Source of the DNA: Minisyncoccota bacterium
GTDB taxonomy: Bacteria > Patescibacteriota > Minisyncoccia > Minisyncoccales > JAQTPW01
Direction of reading: 5' to 3'
NCBI GenBank assembly: GCA_028712565.1
Contig: JAQTPW010000008.1
Span: 1 to 33,704 of the forward strand
Length of the DNA stretch: 33,704 bases
Shown here: piece after piece, positions 25,374 through 33,704 of the stretch
Numbering within the stretch: position 1 is the first letter of the stretch
Layout: the number at the start of each line of letters is the position of its first letter
The notes under the pieces: model-generated
Database searches by the model: none
What the model saw: only the letters and a program-made list of their open reading frames with translations
Told to the model about the DNA's origin: nothing
Made by a program: the position numbers and the translations under genes

Positions 25374-25847
25374 TTATACTCTTCTGGTTTTTGGCGGACG
25401 GCAGCCATTATGGGGTATCGGAGTTATATCTTTTATTGCGACAATCTCCAAACCCCTTGCGGCAAAAGACCTGATTGCCGATTCCCTGCCAGATCCAATT
25501 CCCTTGACAAAAACAGATATTTTTCCGACACCAACCTTTTGGGCAATTTGGGACACGGCTTCTGCTACCTTTGAAGCGGCAAACGGAGTGGCTTTTTTTG
25601 TGCCTTTAAAACCAATGGCTCCCGAACTCACCCAGCCCAAAACATTCCCCTGAGAATCAGTTAAGGTAATTATTGTATTATTATAAGAAGAATTAATATA
25701 AACTCTGCCCTCGGTAATTCTTTTTGCGGGAGCTATAGTTTGCGCTATCGGGTTCTTCGTTTCCTTAATCTCTTCGTTCACTTTTTTTGCTTCCTTTCCT
25801 TCTTTTGTTTCTTCTTCACTTTTTGCAATTACGTGTTTTTTTCCCAT
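25374..25847 (-). CDS. rpsK: Ribosomal protein uS11 with charged N-terminal extension
   Basis: [45 protein letters not shown]. Confidence 0.95.
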   Translation of the reverse strand: MGKKHVIAKSEEETKEGKEAKKVNEEIKETKNPIAQTIAPAKRITEGRVYINSSYNNTIITLTDSQGNVLGWVSSGAIGFKGTKKATPFAASKVAEAVSQIAQKVGVGKISVFVKGIGSGRESAIRSFAARGLEIVAIKDITPIPHNGCRPPKTRRV

Positions 25848-25856
25848 AATTATTGA

Positions 25857-26246
25857 CTAGGTAGCTTCAGCTGGCGGCTTTCTTCCAGAACCCACTGTTT
25901 TCCTGACATTTCCGCGAACAGTTCTTGTGTTTGTTTTGGTTCTTTGGCCCCTTACTGGCAAACCTTTAATATGGCGGACTCCCCGCCAAGCATTGATATC
26001 TTTTAATCTTTTTATATTCATCATTATTTCTCTTCTCAACTCTCCTTCAATTTTATAATTTTTTTCAATAATTTCTTTCAGGCGCGAAATCTCATCAGCT
26101 GATAATTGAGAAACTTTGCGAGTGACATCAATGCCGGCTGATTTTAAAACTTTTAAACTCAAAGTCCGGCCTATTCCGTAAATATAAGTCAAACCTATTA
26201 ATATTTGTTTGTTATCGGGGATATTTACTCCCGCAATTCTTGCCAT
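25857..26246 (-). CDS. rpsM: Ribosomal protein uS13
   Basis: MARIAGVNIPDNKQILIGLTYIYGIG, GVRHIKGLPVRGQRTKTNTRTVRG. Confidence 0.95.
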   Translation of the reverse strand: MARIAGVNIPDNKQILIGLTYIYGIGRTLSLKVLKSAGIDVTRKVSQLSADEISRLKEIIEKNYKIEGELRREIMMNIKRLKDINAWRGVRHIKGLPVRGQRTKTNTRTVRGNVRKTVGSGRKPPAEAT

Positions 26247-26251
26247 AAAAA

Positions 26252-26365
26252 TTAACCTTGCCTTTGCTTATGTTTTGGATTTTTGCAAATAACGTAAACC
26301 CGCCCTTTTCTACGGACAATTTTGCAATCTTTACAAATTGTTTTGACTGACGGTTTCACTTTCAT
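26252..26365 (-). CDS. rpmJ: Ribosomal protein bL36 (absent from the supplied ORF track)
   Basis: Manual translation: [37 protein letters not shown]. Confidence 0.95.
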   Translation of the reverse strand: MKVKPSVKTICKDCKIVRRKGRVYVICKNPKHKQRQG

Positions 26366-26405
26366 AAACAAAAAGCAAAGCAAAAAAGCTAAGGAAAAAA
26401 TAATG

Positions 26406-26630
26406 TTATTTTCCGCGATAAATTATTCTCCCTCTTTTTTCGTCATAGGGATTCATTTCAACCGTGACTCTGTCTCCAGGTAATATTTTTATGCGAAAAA
26501 TCCTTAATTTGCCTGCTAAATGCGCCAAAACTTCATTTCCCTCATCTAGTTTTACCCTAAAAAGCGTGCTGGGTAAAGCTTCTACTACGATTCCCTTTTT
26601 CTGGAAATTTTTTTTGTTTTGGATCATCAA
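26406..26630 (-). CDS. infA: Translation initiation factor IF-1
   Basis: [60 protein letters not shown]. Confidence 0.94.
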   Translation of the reverse strand: MMIQNKKNFQKKGIVVEALPSTLFRVKLDEGNEVLAHLAGKLRIFRIKILPGDRVTVEMNPYDEKRGRIIYRGK

Positions 26631-26666
26631 TTAAGCAATAGTTAATATATAACAAATCTTTTTATC

Positions 26667-27929
26667 TCAGTCAAGAACTAATTCCACTTTTATCTTATCT
26701 GCGTCATTAGGAAGCGAATTCAGCCAGAAAGGCCATGGGATCACTTGAACTTTTTTAACGTTCGGCAAATCTCCCAAAATTGCCCGGGCTTCAGCCAAAG
26801 ATTTGCCTTGCAACGCCTCTTTTAATTCTGCCTCTGGTATTGCAAAATAAATTTTGGCAGAAAATTCAAAGGCCAAAATAATTCTTCCAGAGGGGATATC
26901 TGCAGATTCTGCATTCCAGTTGATATTTAAGCTTTTTTCTTCAATTTTTTTATCTTTGCTAATCTGGGAAAGGATAAATTCTTTTGCAAAAGTTTCCAAA
27001 TCAGTTTTTTTAAAAACGAGCTCTTTTATTTTTATCTTAACCTTGTAGGTGAAATTTGGGGACTGGCTTCCTTCCTTTGCCGACGAATTCGATTCAAGGG
27101 TTTCAAAAAAAACAGCGTTTTCCGGCAAAATATAATCGGTAGAGATTTTTTCTTTTAAAGAATTTTTGCTTTCTTCAATCAGGCTATCTATTAACGTATT
27201 TTTCGCATATTCCAAATCTTTGCTGGAAACCTGAAGAACTTTGCCGGAAAATCCGCCAGCCATATCTTGGAATGATTTTGCGTAAAAAGACGTATATTTT
27301 GGCCCTCCTAAAAATCCGGGGATTGAAAAAGCCGTAGGCCCTATGTTATAACTTTCACCGGGCTCATCCGCCTCTACTTCAACATCAATAAAGCCGGGTT
27401 GAAGATTGCCTTTTTCCATTTTTCCCCCGGGAATTACCACCCTCTCAAGGGTTTTGAATATTTTTCCTTCGGCTGAAACAAATCTGGTTTCGGACACCAA
27501 AGGCTGGGAATTCACCGAATAATTATTATAAACTCGGATTTGGCCGTGAGCTTTTTTTTCAACTAAAACTTCTCCAGTTGCCGGAAACTCCCGGGAAACA
27601 GATTTTTCTTCCTCAAAAATTTCCCCGGGAATTGTGCTGGAAGAAACATAAATCTCTTTTGTATTTGCTTCAACAGTAATTTCCTTTGTAAAATCCAGAG
27701 TTTCGGTTTCTGGCCAAATCTGGATTTTTACATTGTTTAAAAAGAAGTTTGCAAAAGAAGCAAATGCGATTATTAAAATTAGCGTAGAAAAGAAAATCTT
27801 TTTAAAGGGAGAGGATTTTCCCCTTTCCATAATTTTTGAAACTTCCTCGTTTTTCACTTCCTTCTTTTCTGCCTCATGGTTGATTTTTTCAGGCGGTATT
27901 ATGTCTAAAATTTTTGGTGAATTGCTCAT
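26667..27929 (-). CDS. Single-pass membrane protein with long extracytoplasmic region, possibly baseplate-J-like
   Basis: TM KKIFFSTLILIIAFASFANFFL; beta-rich region FIDVEVEADEPGESYNIGPTAFSIPGFLG; ATGA overlap with the PilM-like gene. Confidence 0.6.
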   Translation of the reverse strand: MSNSPKILDIIPPEKINHEAEKKEVKNEEVSKIMERGKSSPFKKIFFSTLILIIAFASFANFFLNNVKIQIWPETETLDFTKEITVEANTKEIYVSSSTIPGEIFEEEKSVSREFPATGEVLVEKKAHGQIRVYNNYSVNSQPLVSETRFVSAEGKIFKTLERVVIPGGKMEKGNLQPGFIDVEVEADEPGESYNIGPTAFSIPGFLGGPKYTSFYAKSFQDMAGGFSGKVLQVSSKDLEYAKNTLIDSLIEESKNSLKEKISTDYILPENAVFFETLESNSSAKEGSQSPNFTYKVKIKIKELVFKKTDLETFAKEFILSQISKDKKIEEKSLNINWNAESADIPSGRIILAFEFSAKIYFAIPEAELKEALQGKSLAEARAILGDLPNVKKVQVIPWPFWLNSLPNDADKIKVELVLD

Positions 27930-29140
27930 ATTAACAAAAGAAAAACTGAAGTAAATTGGCTATTATTTAATTTCTCGGGGATGTCCATATTTGGGCTTAT
28001 ATCCTTTGGCAAAATTGATTTTACTTCCGGGACTGCTCCCAAAGAAAGAGCGGAAATCAAAGATCCTTTTGGGAAAACGCCTGAAACAGAAGACCAATCT
28101 CCTTCTTTCAATATTTCTCCTATTTCAGGAAGCTGGCTTGCCCCGCCCAAAAGGAAAATTTTTTTGGGGATGAAGGTTTTTTCTTCAAATAAACTAATTT
28201 TTAAATTTCCAAACCACCTTTGAAGATACTTTAAAATGACTTCCCTTATTCCCTCCCCCATATTTTTGGGCAAATCGTTTTCTGAATATCTTTCTTTCAA
28301 AAGCCGGGACTGCTCTTTTGATATTCCGAAAACCTGGGAAAGGGCTTGGGAAAAATCCTCTCCGCCAACATCGAATTTAGAAATTTTTTCTAATATTCCG
28401 CGTTTAACTTGGATTATCTGGGTTACCTGCCCTCCCACGTCCAAAAAAATTCCGTCGGGATTTTCAGTTTTAAAAATAAAGGAAAGGGTTTCGGAAAGAT
28501 GGGATATGCCTAAAATTTCAATACCTGCCTCCTTAAAAACCGCCTTAATACTTTCCAAATAATATTTTGGCGAAAAAACAGCTAAAATTTTAAATTCAAT
28601 TTCCTTTCCCGGAAAACCGGAGATTTTAGGGATAGAATAACCGTCAATTTTTGTTTCAATTATTTTTAAAGAAAGAAAATCGATGTCTTCTGGCAAAATT
28701 CCTGATGTTTCAGAATAAAGCTTTGCTATTTTTTGACGGACGCTTTTTAAGACCGCCTGATAAATTTCTCTCTCTTCCTCCTCGGTTATTTTTTCTTTTT
28801 CTTTTTTTCTTTTGTAAACTTCTGCCGAAATTTTTCCTTCCAAAATATTGGCGTTAATTCCAAGAAAAGCGCCTGCGGGTTTTTTATCTGAACCTTTTCT
28901 TTTTTGGCTCTCTTCAATGGTTTTTAAAATTGCTTTTTTTATTACATCCTCTTCAAAATTTTGCCCGCCAAATTCACGAATCTGATCATAGTACCAAATA
29001 GAACTTCCCAAAATGGAAATTTTCCCTTCTTCTTTATTAAAAAGCAAAGTTTTTACCGCCTCTGAACCAATATCTACTGCCAGAAAAATGTTCGTTTTAT
29101 TTTTTTTAAATGGAAAAGCTGACATTCTTAATTTTATCAT
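27926..29140 (-). CDS. PilM/FtsA-like actin-fold ATPase
   Basis: IFLAVDIGSEAVKTLLF, GIFLDVGGQVTQIIQVKRG, IFLLGGASQLPEIGEIL. Confidence 0.8.
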   Translation of the reverse strand: MIKLRMSAFPFKKNKTNIFLAVDIGSEAVKTLLFNKEEGKISILGSSIWYYDQIREFGGQNFEEDVIKKAILKTIEESQKRKGSDKKPAGAFLGINANILEGKISAEVYKRKKEKEKITEEEEREIYQAVLKSVRQKIAKLYSETSGILPEDIDFLSLKIIETKIDGYSIPKISGFPGKEIEFKILAVFSPKYYLESIKAVFKEAGIEILGISHLSETLSFIFKTENPDGIFLDVGGQVTQIIQVKRGILEKISKFDVGGEDFSQALSQVFGISKEQSRLLKERYSENDLPKNMGEGIREVILKYLQRWFGNLKISLFEEKTFIPKKIFLLGGASQLPEIGEILKEGDWSSVSGVFPKGSLISALSLGAVPEVKSILPKDISPNMDIPEKLNNSQFTSVFLLLI

Positions 29141-29148
29141 AAAAAATC

Positions 29149-30903
29149 CTATTCCAAAACTGCCTTAATTCTTCGAACTCCAGCCCCTGAAGATTCTTCT
29201 TTTATAATTTTGAAATGGCCCAATTCAGAAGTTCTTTTTACGTGCGGCCCTCCGCAGATTTCCTTTGAGTATTCCCCTATTGTATATACCTTAACATTTT
29301 CCCCGTACTTATTCTCAAAAACACCCATGGCTTTTGCTTTTTTTGCGGCTTCTAAATTCATCTCCTCGTAAACTACTTCTATATCCTCTTTTATTTTTTT
29401 ATTAACCAAATCCTCAACTTTTTTAATTTCTTCTTCTGTCATTTTCTGCGGATGGGAAAAATCAAACCTTAATCTTTCAGCATTGATATTACTGCCTCTT
29501 TGGAAAATATGATCTCCCAAAACCTGCCTTAGAGCAGATAATAATAAATGGGTTGCAGTGTGGTATTTAATAGAAATCATTCCTGTGTCTGAAAGCCCGC
29601 CTTTGAACATTCCGGCAGAAGCAGTTCTGGACAAATCCTGGTGTTTTTTAAACGCTTCTTCAAAACCTTCTTTATCAACTTTTAGGTTTTTTTCTTTTGC
29701 CAATTCTTCGGTTAATTCAATTGGAAAACCATAAGTATCATAAAGATGGAAGGCATCGGTTCCAGAAATATTTCCTTTTGTTATAATTTTTTCAAATTGT
29801 TTTAATCCTTCCTGTAATGTCTTTCCAAATTTTTCTTCTTCCCGCTGGACAACTGCTATTATATCATTTTCTTTTCGCTTTATTTCAGAATATGAGGTGC
29901 TGTAAATTTCCACTACTTTTTGTATTAAGGCAACTAAAAAATTTTCCGGCATATTTAAAATTTTTCCATACCTTATTGCCCTTCTTATCAAACGCCGCAC
30001 CACGTAACCATGGCCTAAATTCGAAGGTTCTACTCCTTTTTTATCTCCGATTATAAAAGTTGCGGCTTTGATGTGGTCTGAAATAACCCTGAATTCTTTT
30101 TTATTATCTTCATATTTTTTGCCGGACAATTCTTCAATTTTTTCTATAATTGGCGAAAATACATCAGTTTTGTAGTCGTCACCCAAGCCATTTATTGCAG
30201 ACAACATTCTTTCCAAACCCATTCCCGTATCCACATTTTTTTGGGACAATGCTTCATATCTCCCATCCAAATTCTTGAAATACTCCATAAAGACATCGTT
30301 CCATACTTCCACCCACTTTTTATTTTCCGGATCAAATTCGTCAGGCGCACTTTCAGAACCAGACCAAAAAAACATTTCAGTATCAGGCCCACAAGGCCCG
30401 GTCTGCCCTGCCGGTCCCCACCAATTATCTTTTTTGGAAAGCCTTTTTATCCTTTTTTCAGAAATTCCCAAACTCCTCCAGATTTTCTTTGATTCTGTAT
30501 CTTCTGGCGCATCAGGATCTCCTTCAAAAACAGAAATGGCTAATTTTTCTTTTGGGACTCCAAGCCATTTTTTTGAAGTTAAAAATTCAAAGCTAAGTTT
30601 TATAGCTTCTTCTTTAAAATAATCTCCCAGAGACCAATTTCCCAGCATTTCAAAAAAAGTATGATGAGTCGTGTCTCCAACCTCGTCAATATCTCCTGTT
30701 CTGACGCAAATTTGGACATTGGCCAATCTTTTTCCTCCCGGATGCTTTTCTCCCAATAAAAAAGGTACCAGAGGATGCATTCCGGCCGTGGTAAACAAAA
30801 CAGTCGGATCGTTTTCGGGGATTAAAGATGCAGAAGGAATAATTACATGCTTCTTTTCTTTGAAAAAATCCAAAAATTTTTTTCTTAAGTCACCAGAGGT
30901 CAT
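29149..30903 (-). CDS. alaS: Alanyl-tRNA synthetase without C-Ala domain
   Basis: MTSGDLRKKFLDFFKEKKHVIIPSASLIPENDPTVLFTTAGMHPLVPFLLG; editing motifs HTATHLLL and CGGPHVKRTSELGHFKI. Confidence 0.95.
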   Translation of the reverse strand: MTSGDLRKKFLDFFKEKKHVIIPSASLIPENDPTVLFTTAGMHPLVPFLLGEKHPGGKRLANVQICVRTGDIDEVGDTTHHTFFEMLGNWSLGDYFKEEAIKLSFEFLTSKKWLGVPKEKLAISVFEGDPDAPEDTESKKIWRSLGISEKRIKRLSKKDNWWGPAGQTGPCGPDTEMFFWSGSESAPDEFDPENKKWVEVWNDVFMEYFKNLDGRYEALSQKNVDTGMGLERMLSAINGLGDDYKTDVFSPIIEKIEELSGKKYEDNKKEFRVISDHIKAATFIIGDKKGVEPSNLGHGYVVRRLIRRAIRYGKILNMPENFLVALIQKVVEIYSTSYSEIKRKENDIIAVVQREEEKFGKTLQEGLKQFEKIITKGNISGTDAFHLYDTYGFPIELTEELAKEKNLKVDKEGFEEAFKKHQDLSRTASAGMFKGGLSDTGMISIKYHTATHLLLSALRQVLGDHIFQRGSNINAERLRFDFSHPQKMTEEEIKKVEDLVNKKIKEDIEVVYEEMNLEAAKKAKAMGVFENKYGENVKVYTIGEYSKEICGGPHVKRTSELGHFKIIKEESSGAGVRRIKAVLE

Positions 30904-30957
30904 TGATATCATTTTAAGCGAAAAACTAACTTTTTTCAATTGCAAAAACGGCTACCA

Positions 30958-31003
30958 CTCGCAGTTTTAGGATTTAGAACTTAGGATTTAGAATTTAGCT
31001 ATT
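30958..31003. repeat. Family E array (AGGATTTAGAANTT units)
   Basis: TTTAGGATTTAGAACTTAGGATTTAGAATTTAGCTATTAGG. Confidence 0.6.
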
Positions 31004-31547
31004 AGGAATATCTGTCCGCTACTGTTGAAGCCACAAAGGATTCCGGTTTTATTTTCGGCTCAAAGCCGTTTCCACGGATTAAACCAATAACCTCTTTTAT
31101 CATATCTTTGGTTTTTCCGTTCTCTCCGACATCGGCATGAATATAGCGGAATTGATATCTTTCTTTTCCATTTTTAGGATTAATTAGGGATTCTTTTTCG
31201 GAAGCTAAATATTCTTTGAATTTTTGCTCAAAATTTTCCCGAAGATATAAAGCGAAATCGCAGGATAATAAAACTTCTTCTAAAATTCTTTCTCTCCAAT
31301 TATAAAATTTCCGGTTCTCGTAACCTATCTTTTTTAAGAAAAATCTTCCGCCCTCCCCGACTCTCAAAGCCACTACCACCAGCGGAAAATCCGGAGTCTC
31401 GCTTGAGGAAGAATCGCAGCCAACAATAATATCATAAAATCTGTCTGGTTTTTCTTTAATATAACCAATTAGTTCTTCAACAACTTTATCCAATTTTAAA
31501 CTCCCCTTGGTAGGGCTGTAAAAATAACCTTCCAAAAATCTTTTCAT
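31002..31547 (-). CDS. YkuK/DUF458-like RNase H-fold protein
   Basis: DIIVGCDSSSSETPDFPLVVVALRVGEGGRFFLKKI, YIHADVGENGKTKDMIKEVIGLIRGNGFEPKIKPESFVASTVADRYS. Confidence 0.65.
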   Translation of the reverse strand: MKRFLEGYFYSPTKGSLKLDKVVEELIGYIKEKPDRFYDIIVGCDSSSSETPDFPLVVVALRVGEGGRFFLKKIGYENRKFYNWRERILEEVLLSCDFALYLRENFEQKFKEYLASEKESLINPKNGKERYQFRYIHADVGENGKTKDMIKEVIGLIRGNGFEPKIKPESFVASTVADRYS

Positions 31548-31548
31548 A

Positions 31549-32340
31549 TCAATGAGAAATTTTACCAGATTTTAAGAATAAATCAATTTCCTTTACGATT
31601 TTTTTAAATTCCTCGGGATTCAAAGACGCGCCCCCTATCAAAAGCCCGTCAAAACCTGCATCTTTTATATAACTTAAAGCATTGTTAGAATTTACGCTTC
31701 CGCCATAAAGAATTGGCAGATTTTTAAGTGATTTTTTTAAAAATAAAACCACTTCTTTTGCGTAATCTGCGTCGCAAGCATTTCCAGTGCCAATTGCCCA
31801 AACCGGCTCATAGGCCAATATTAAATTATCAATTTTCAATTTGCCTGCCCGCATCGGCTGCGCCGAAGACGCTGCAGGCGGGCAGTTTTCAATTCTGTCT
31901 AGATCGGCTTTAAGCTGCCGTTCTAAAATTATTTTTGTTTTACCTGCTTTTTTTTCTTTTTCTGTTTCGCCTATACAAAGAATAACTTTTAATCCCGAGG
32001 TTAAAGCTGATTTTATTTTTTTATTAATAACCTCATCGGTTTCGCCTAATTTCCGTCTTTCTGAATGGCCAATAATTACATATTCACATCCTAGGCTTTT
32101 CAGCATTTTTGGCGAGATTTCGCCGGTAAAAGCTCCTTTTTCTTCAAAAAAAACATCCTGGGCGCCCAATTTAAAACTCGAATTTTTAAAAATCGGGCTT
32201 GAAACAAAAAGAAATGGCGGGCAAATGACTATTTCAATTTTTTTTATCTTATTTAGTCCCTTCTTAATAGAACTCAAAATCGATTTAGCTTCTGCCAAAT
32301 TTTGCGGATTCATTTTCCAGTTAGCAACAATAAATTTCAT
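31549..32340 (-). CDS. tpiA: Triosephosphate isomerase with a GC-rich palindromic insertion
   Basis: FIVANWKMNPQ, VIIGHSERRKLGETDEVINKK, LAYEPVWAIGTG, LYGGSVNSNNA. Confidence 0.95.
   Translation of the reverse strand: MKFIVANWKMNPQNLAEAKSILSSIKKGLNKIKKIEIVICPPFLFVSSPIFKNSSFKLGAQDVFFEEKGAFTGEISPKMLKSLGCEYVIIGHSERRKLGETDEVINKKIKSALTSGLKVILCIGETEKEKKAGKTKIILERQLKADLDRIENCPPAASSAQPMRAGKLKIDNLILAYEPVWAIGTGNACDADYAKEVVLFLKKSLKNLPILYGGSVNSNNALSYIKDAGFDGLLIGGASLNPEEFKKIVKEIDLFLKSGKISH
31845..31885. repeat. GC-rich palindrome inside tpiA
   Basis: CTGCCCGC...GCGGGCAG perfect 8-bp arms, inner GGCTGCGCC-type hairpin. Confidence 0.75.
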
Positions 32341-32342
32341 AA

Positions 32343-32430
32343 AAAATTGATGCTAATATACGAATTGATACTAATTATACTAATTTAAATTTATTCGTAT
32401 TATTAGCATGCATTAGTATATTGGTATCGC
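32343..32430. repeat. Family C array (TACTAAT/ATTAGTAT/ATTCGTAT units)
   Basis: TGCTAATATACGAATTGATACTAATTATACTAATTTAAATTTATTCGTATTATTAGCATGCATTAGTATATTGG. Confidence 0.65.
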
Positions 32431-32432
32431 AG

Positions 32433-33470
32433 TTATTGCTCGCGAAGATATTCTGCTGCTTTTTCCGGTTCAATGGTCGAAATCTCCATTCTGGTCCCGA
32501 TTTCAAAGCCGGCCCAAGTTGCGGTTTTGGGCAAAATTGTCCAGTGCCAGTGATAATATGGGTAATCCCTTCCATCGCAAGGGGCAGTATGCAGATAAAA
32601 ATTATAATCAGGATTATTCAGGCCCTTGTATAATTTATTCAGAACGGTTTTGAGAGCTTCAGCAAACTGCCATTTTTCTTTTTCTGTAATTTTTTCAAAA
32701 TAGGAGAGGTGGAATTTTGGAGAAATAATCACTTCAAATGCGGCCTTTGACGCAAAAGGGCAAATTGCCGTAAATCCTTCATTTTCAAAAATGACTCTTT
32801 CTTTTGCCTTCCTTTCCCAATCGTTCATCTGGCAGTAAACGCATTTTTTATTTTTCTTAAAATATCTTTTTGCATTAGATAATGCCTGTTCCAAGTCAAC
32901 ATCCAATAATGTAGTCGTAATTATTTGTGAATGAGGATGCGATTGGGAAGCCCCAGCCGATCTCCCATGATTATGAAAGATAGAAACATAATGGACAAAT
33001 TTTTTCTTCATTAAATCCAAATATCTTTCTTGATAAGCATCAATAACTTCTTTCACATTTTCCAAAGACAACAAAGCAATTGAATTTTCGTGATCTCCCG
33101 TGACAACTAACTCGCAAAAGCCAACAGCATTCATTTTTTGATATAGGCCGCCTTCAATTCTTTTTTCTAATTTTGGATAAGCCAAAAATGAGGGGTATTT
33201 ATTAGGAAGGGCAATTGTTGTCCATTTTTCAGGAACTTTTTTTGAAATCGGAATATTTTTACCATGAGAAAAAATTAAAAGCGGCTTCTCTTGGGTTTCT
33301 ATATGGCAAAATGGGCAATCTTTTTTAGGAACTTGGCCGTTTTGCCTTGTTTCCGTTTTAAACATTTCTGGCTTCTTTGCCCTTCCTGTCGCAATTACCA
33401 CCCAATCTTTTGAAACTAAATCTAATCTTAACTCCGACGGAAATTGAAAATTTTTTTCATTTTTAACCAT
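32433..33470 (-). CDS. galT: Galactose-1-phosphate uridylyltransferase family
   Basis: LRLDLVSKDWVVIATGRAKKP, CPFC, HNHGRSAGASQSHPHSQI, YYHWHWTILPK. Confidence 0.88.
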   Translation of the reverse strand: MVKNEKNFQFPSELRLDLVSKDWVVIATGRAKKPEMFKTETRQNGQVPKKDCPFCHIETQEKPLLIFSHGKNIPISKKVPEKWTTIALPNKYPSFLAYPKLEKRIEGGLYQKMNAVGFCELVVTGDHENSIALLSLENVKEVIDAYQERYLDLMKKKFVHYVSIFHNHGRSAGASQSHPHSQIITTTLLDVDLEQALSNAKRYFKKNKKCVYCQMNDWERKAKERVIFENEGFTAICPFASKAAFEVIISPKFHLSYFEKITEKEKWQFAEALKTVLNKLYKGLNNPDYNFYLHTAPCDGRDYPYYHWHWTILPKTATWAGFEIGTRMEISTIEPEKAAEYLREQ

Positions 33471-33704
33471 ATATTCTTTTAATTAAATTTATTCTTATTT
33501 TTAAAATATCCAAAGCCATCTTAAGCATTGATTTAAATTTAACTTTGGATTCCAAATCGTTTTTCCATAAAACCGGTATTTCTTTTATTTTATATCCGAA
33601 TTTTTTGGCTAAAATCAAAATTTCCGGGTCAAAAGCAAAGCGGTCAACTTTACATTTTGGGAAAATATCTTCTGCCGCCTTTTTTGTAAAACCTTTGAAA
33701 CCGC
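33463..33704 (-). CDS. C-terminal part of GT2 / dolichyl-phosphate mannosyltransferase-like glycosyltransferase (truncated by window)
   Basis: Manual translation: GFKGFTKKAAEDIFPKCKVDRFAFDPEILILAKKFGYKIKEIPVLWKNDLESKVKFKSMLKMALDILKIRINLIKRIYG*. Confidence 0.75.
   Translation of the reverse strand, partial: GFKGFTKKAAEDIFPKCKVDRFAFDPEILILAKKFGYKIKEIPVLWKNDLESKVKFKSMLKMALDILKIRINLIKRIYG

Noticed and set aside
1-33704. CRISPR array search prompted by the Cas4-like nuclease
   Set aside because: No regularly spaced identical repeats with unique spacers seen; the short arrays have degenerate units without spacers.

Overview
The 33.7-kb window is AT-rich, nearly all genes are on the minus strand, and gene content and architecture look like a Candidate Phyla Radiation (Parcubacteria-type) genome; this lineage call is an inference from protein style. 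Housekeeping content: gatB (5' part, frameshifted), a deoxynucleotide cluster (deoC, thyX, a ThyA-like protein, tmk, dCMP deaminase), rplK-nusG-secE, gyrB, pheS, pyrF-pyrE, three tRNAs, gatC-gatA, two mreB genes, proS, rseP, frr, holB, infA-rpmJ-rpsM-rpsK-rpsD-rpoA-rplQ-rplM-rpsI, a PilM/FtsA-like ATPase with a membrane partner, alaS, a YkuK/DUF458-like protein, tpiA, galT and a partial GT2. The most unusual region is about 21.5-22.7 kb. There a 105-nt core, 104/105 identical by eye, occurs twice in direct orientation. Each copy sits in a larger hairpin-rich context with different peripheral hairpins, and the two flank a 91-aa orphan ORF that has its own promoter-like sequence and a perfect Shine-Dalgarno. 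I could not assign it to a known RNA family. A second theme is a set of short intergenic arrays (families A-E, each with a different repeat unit) placed directly before start codons, plus repeat-like or palindromic insertions inside gatB and tpiA. Several core proteins have reduced or altered architecture: RpoA without alpha-CTD, PheS with a C-terminal FDX-ACB-like domain, AlaRS without C-Ala, ProRS without INS. No database, folding or alignment software was used; all identifications are by eye.
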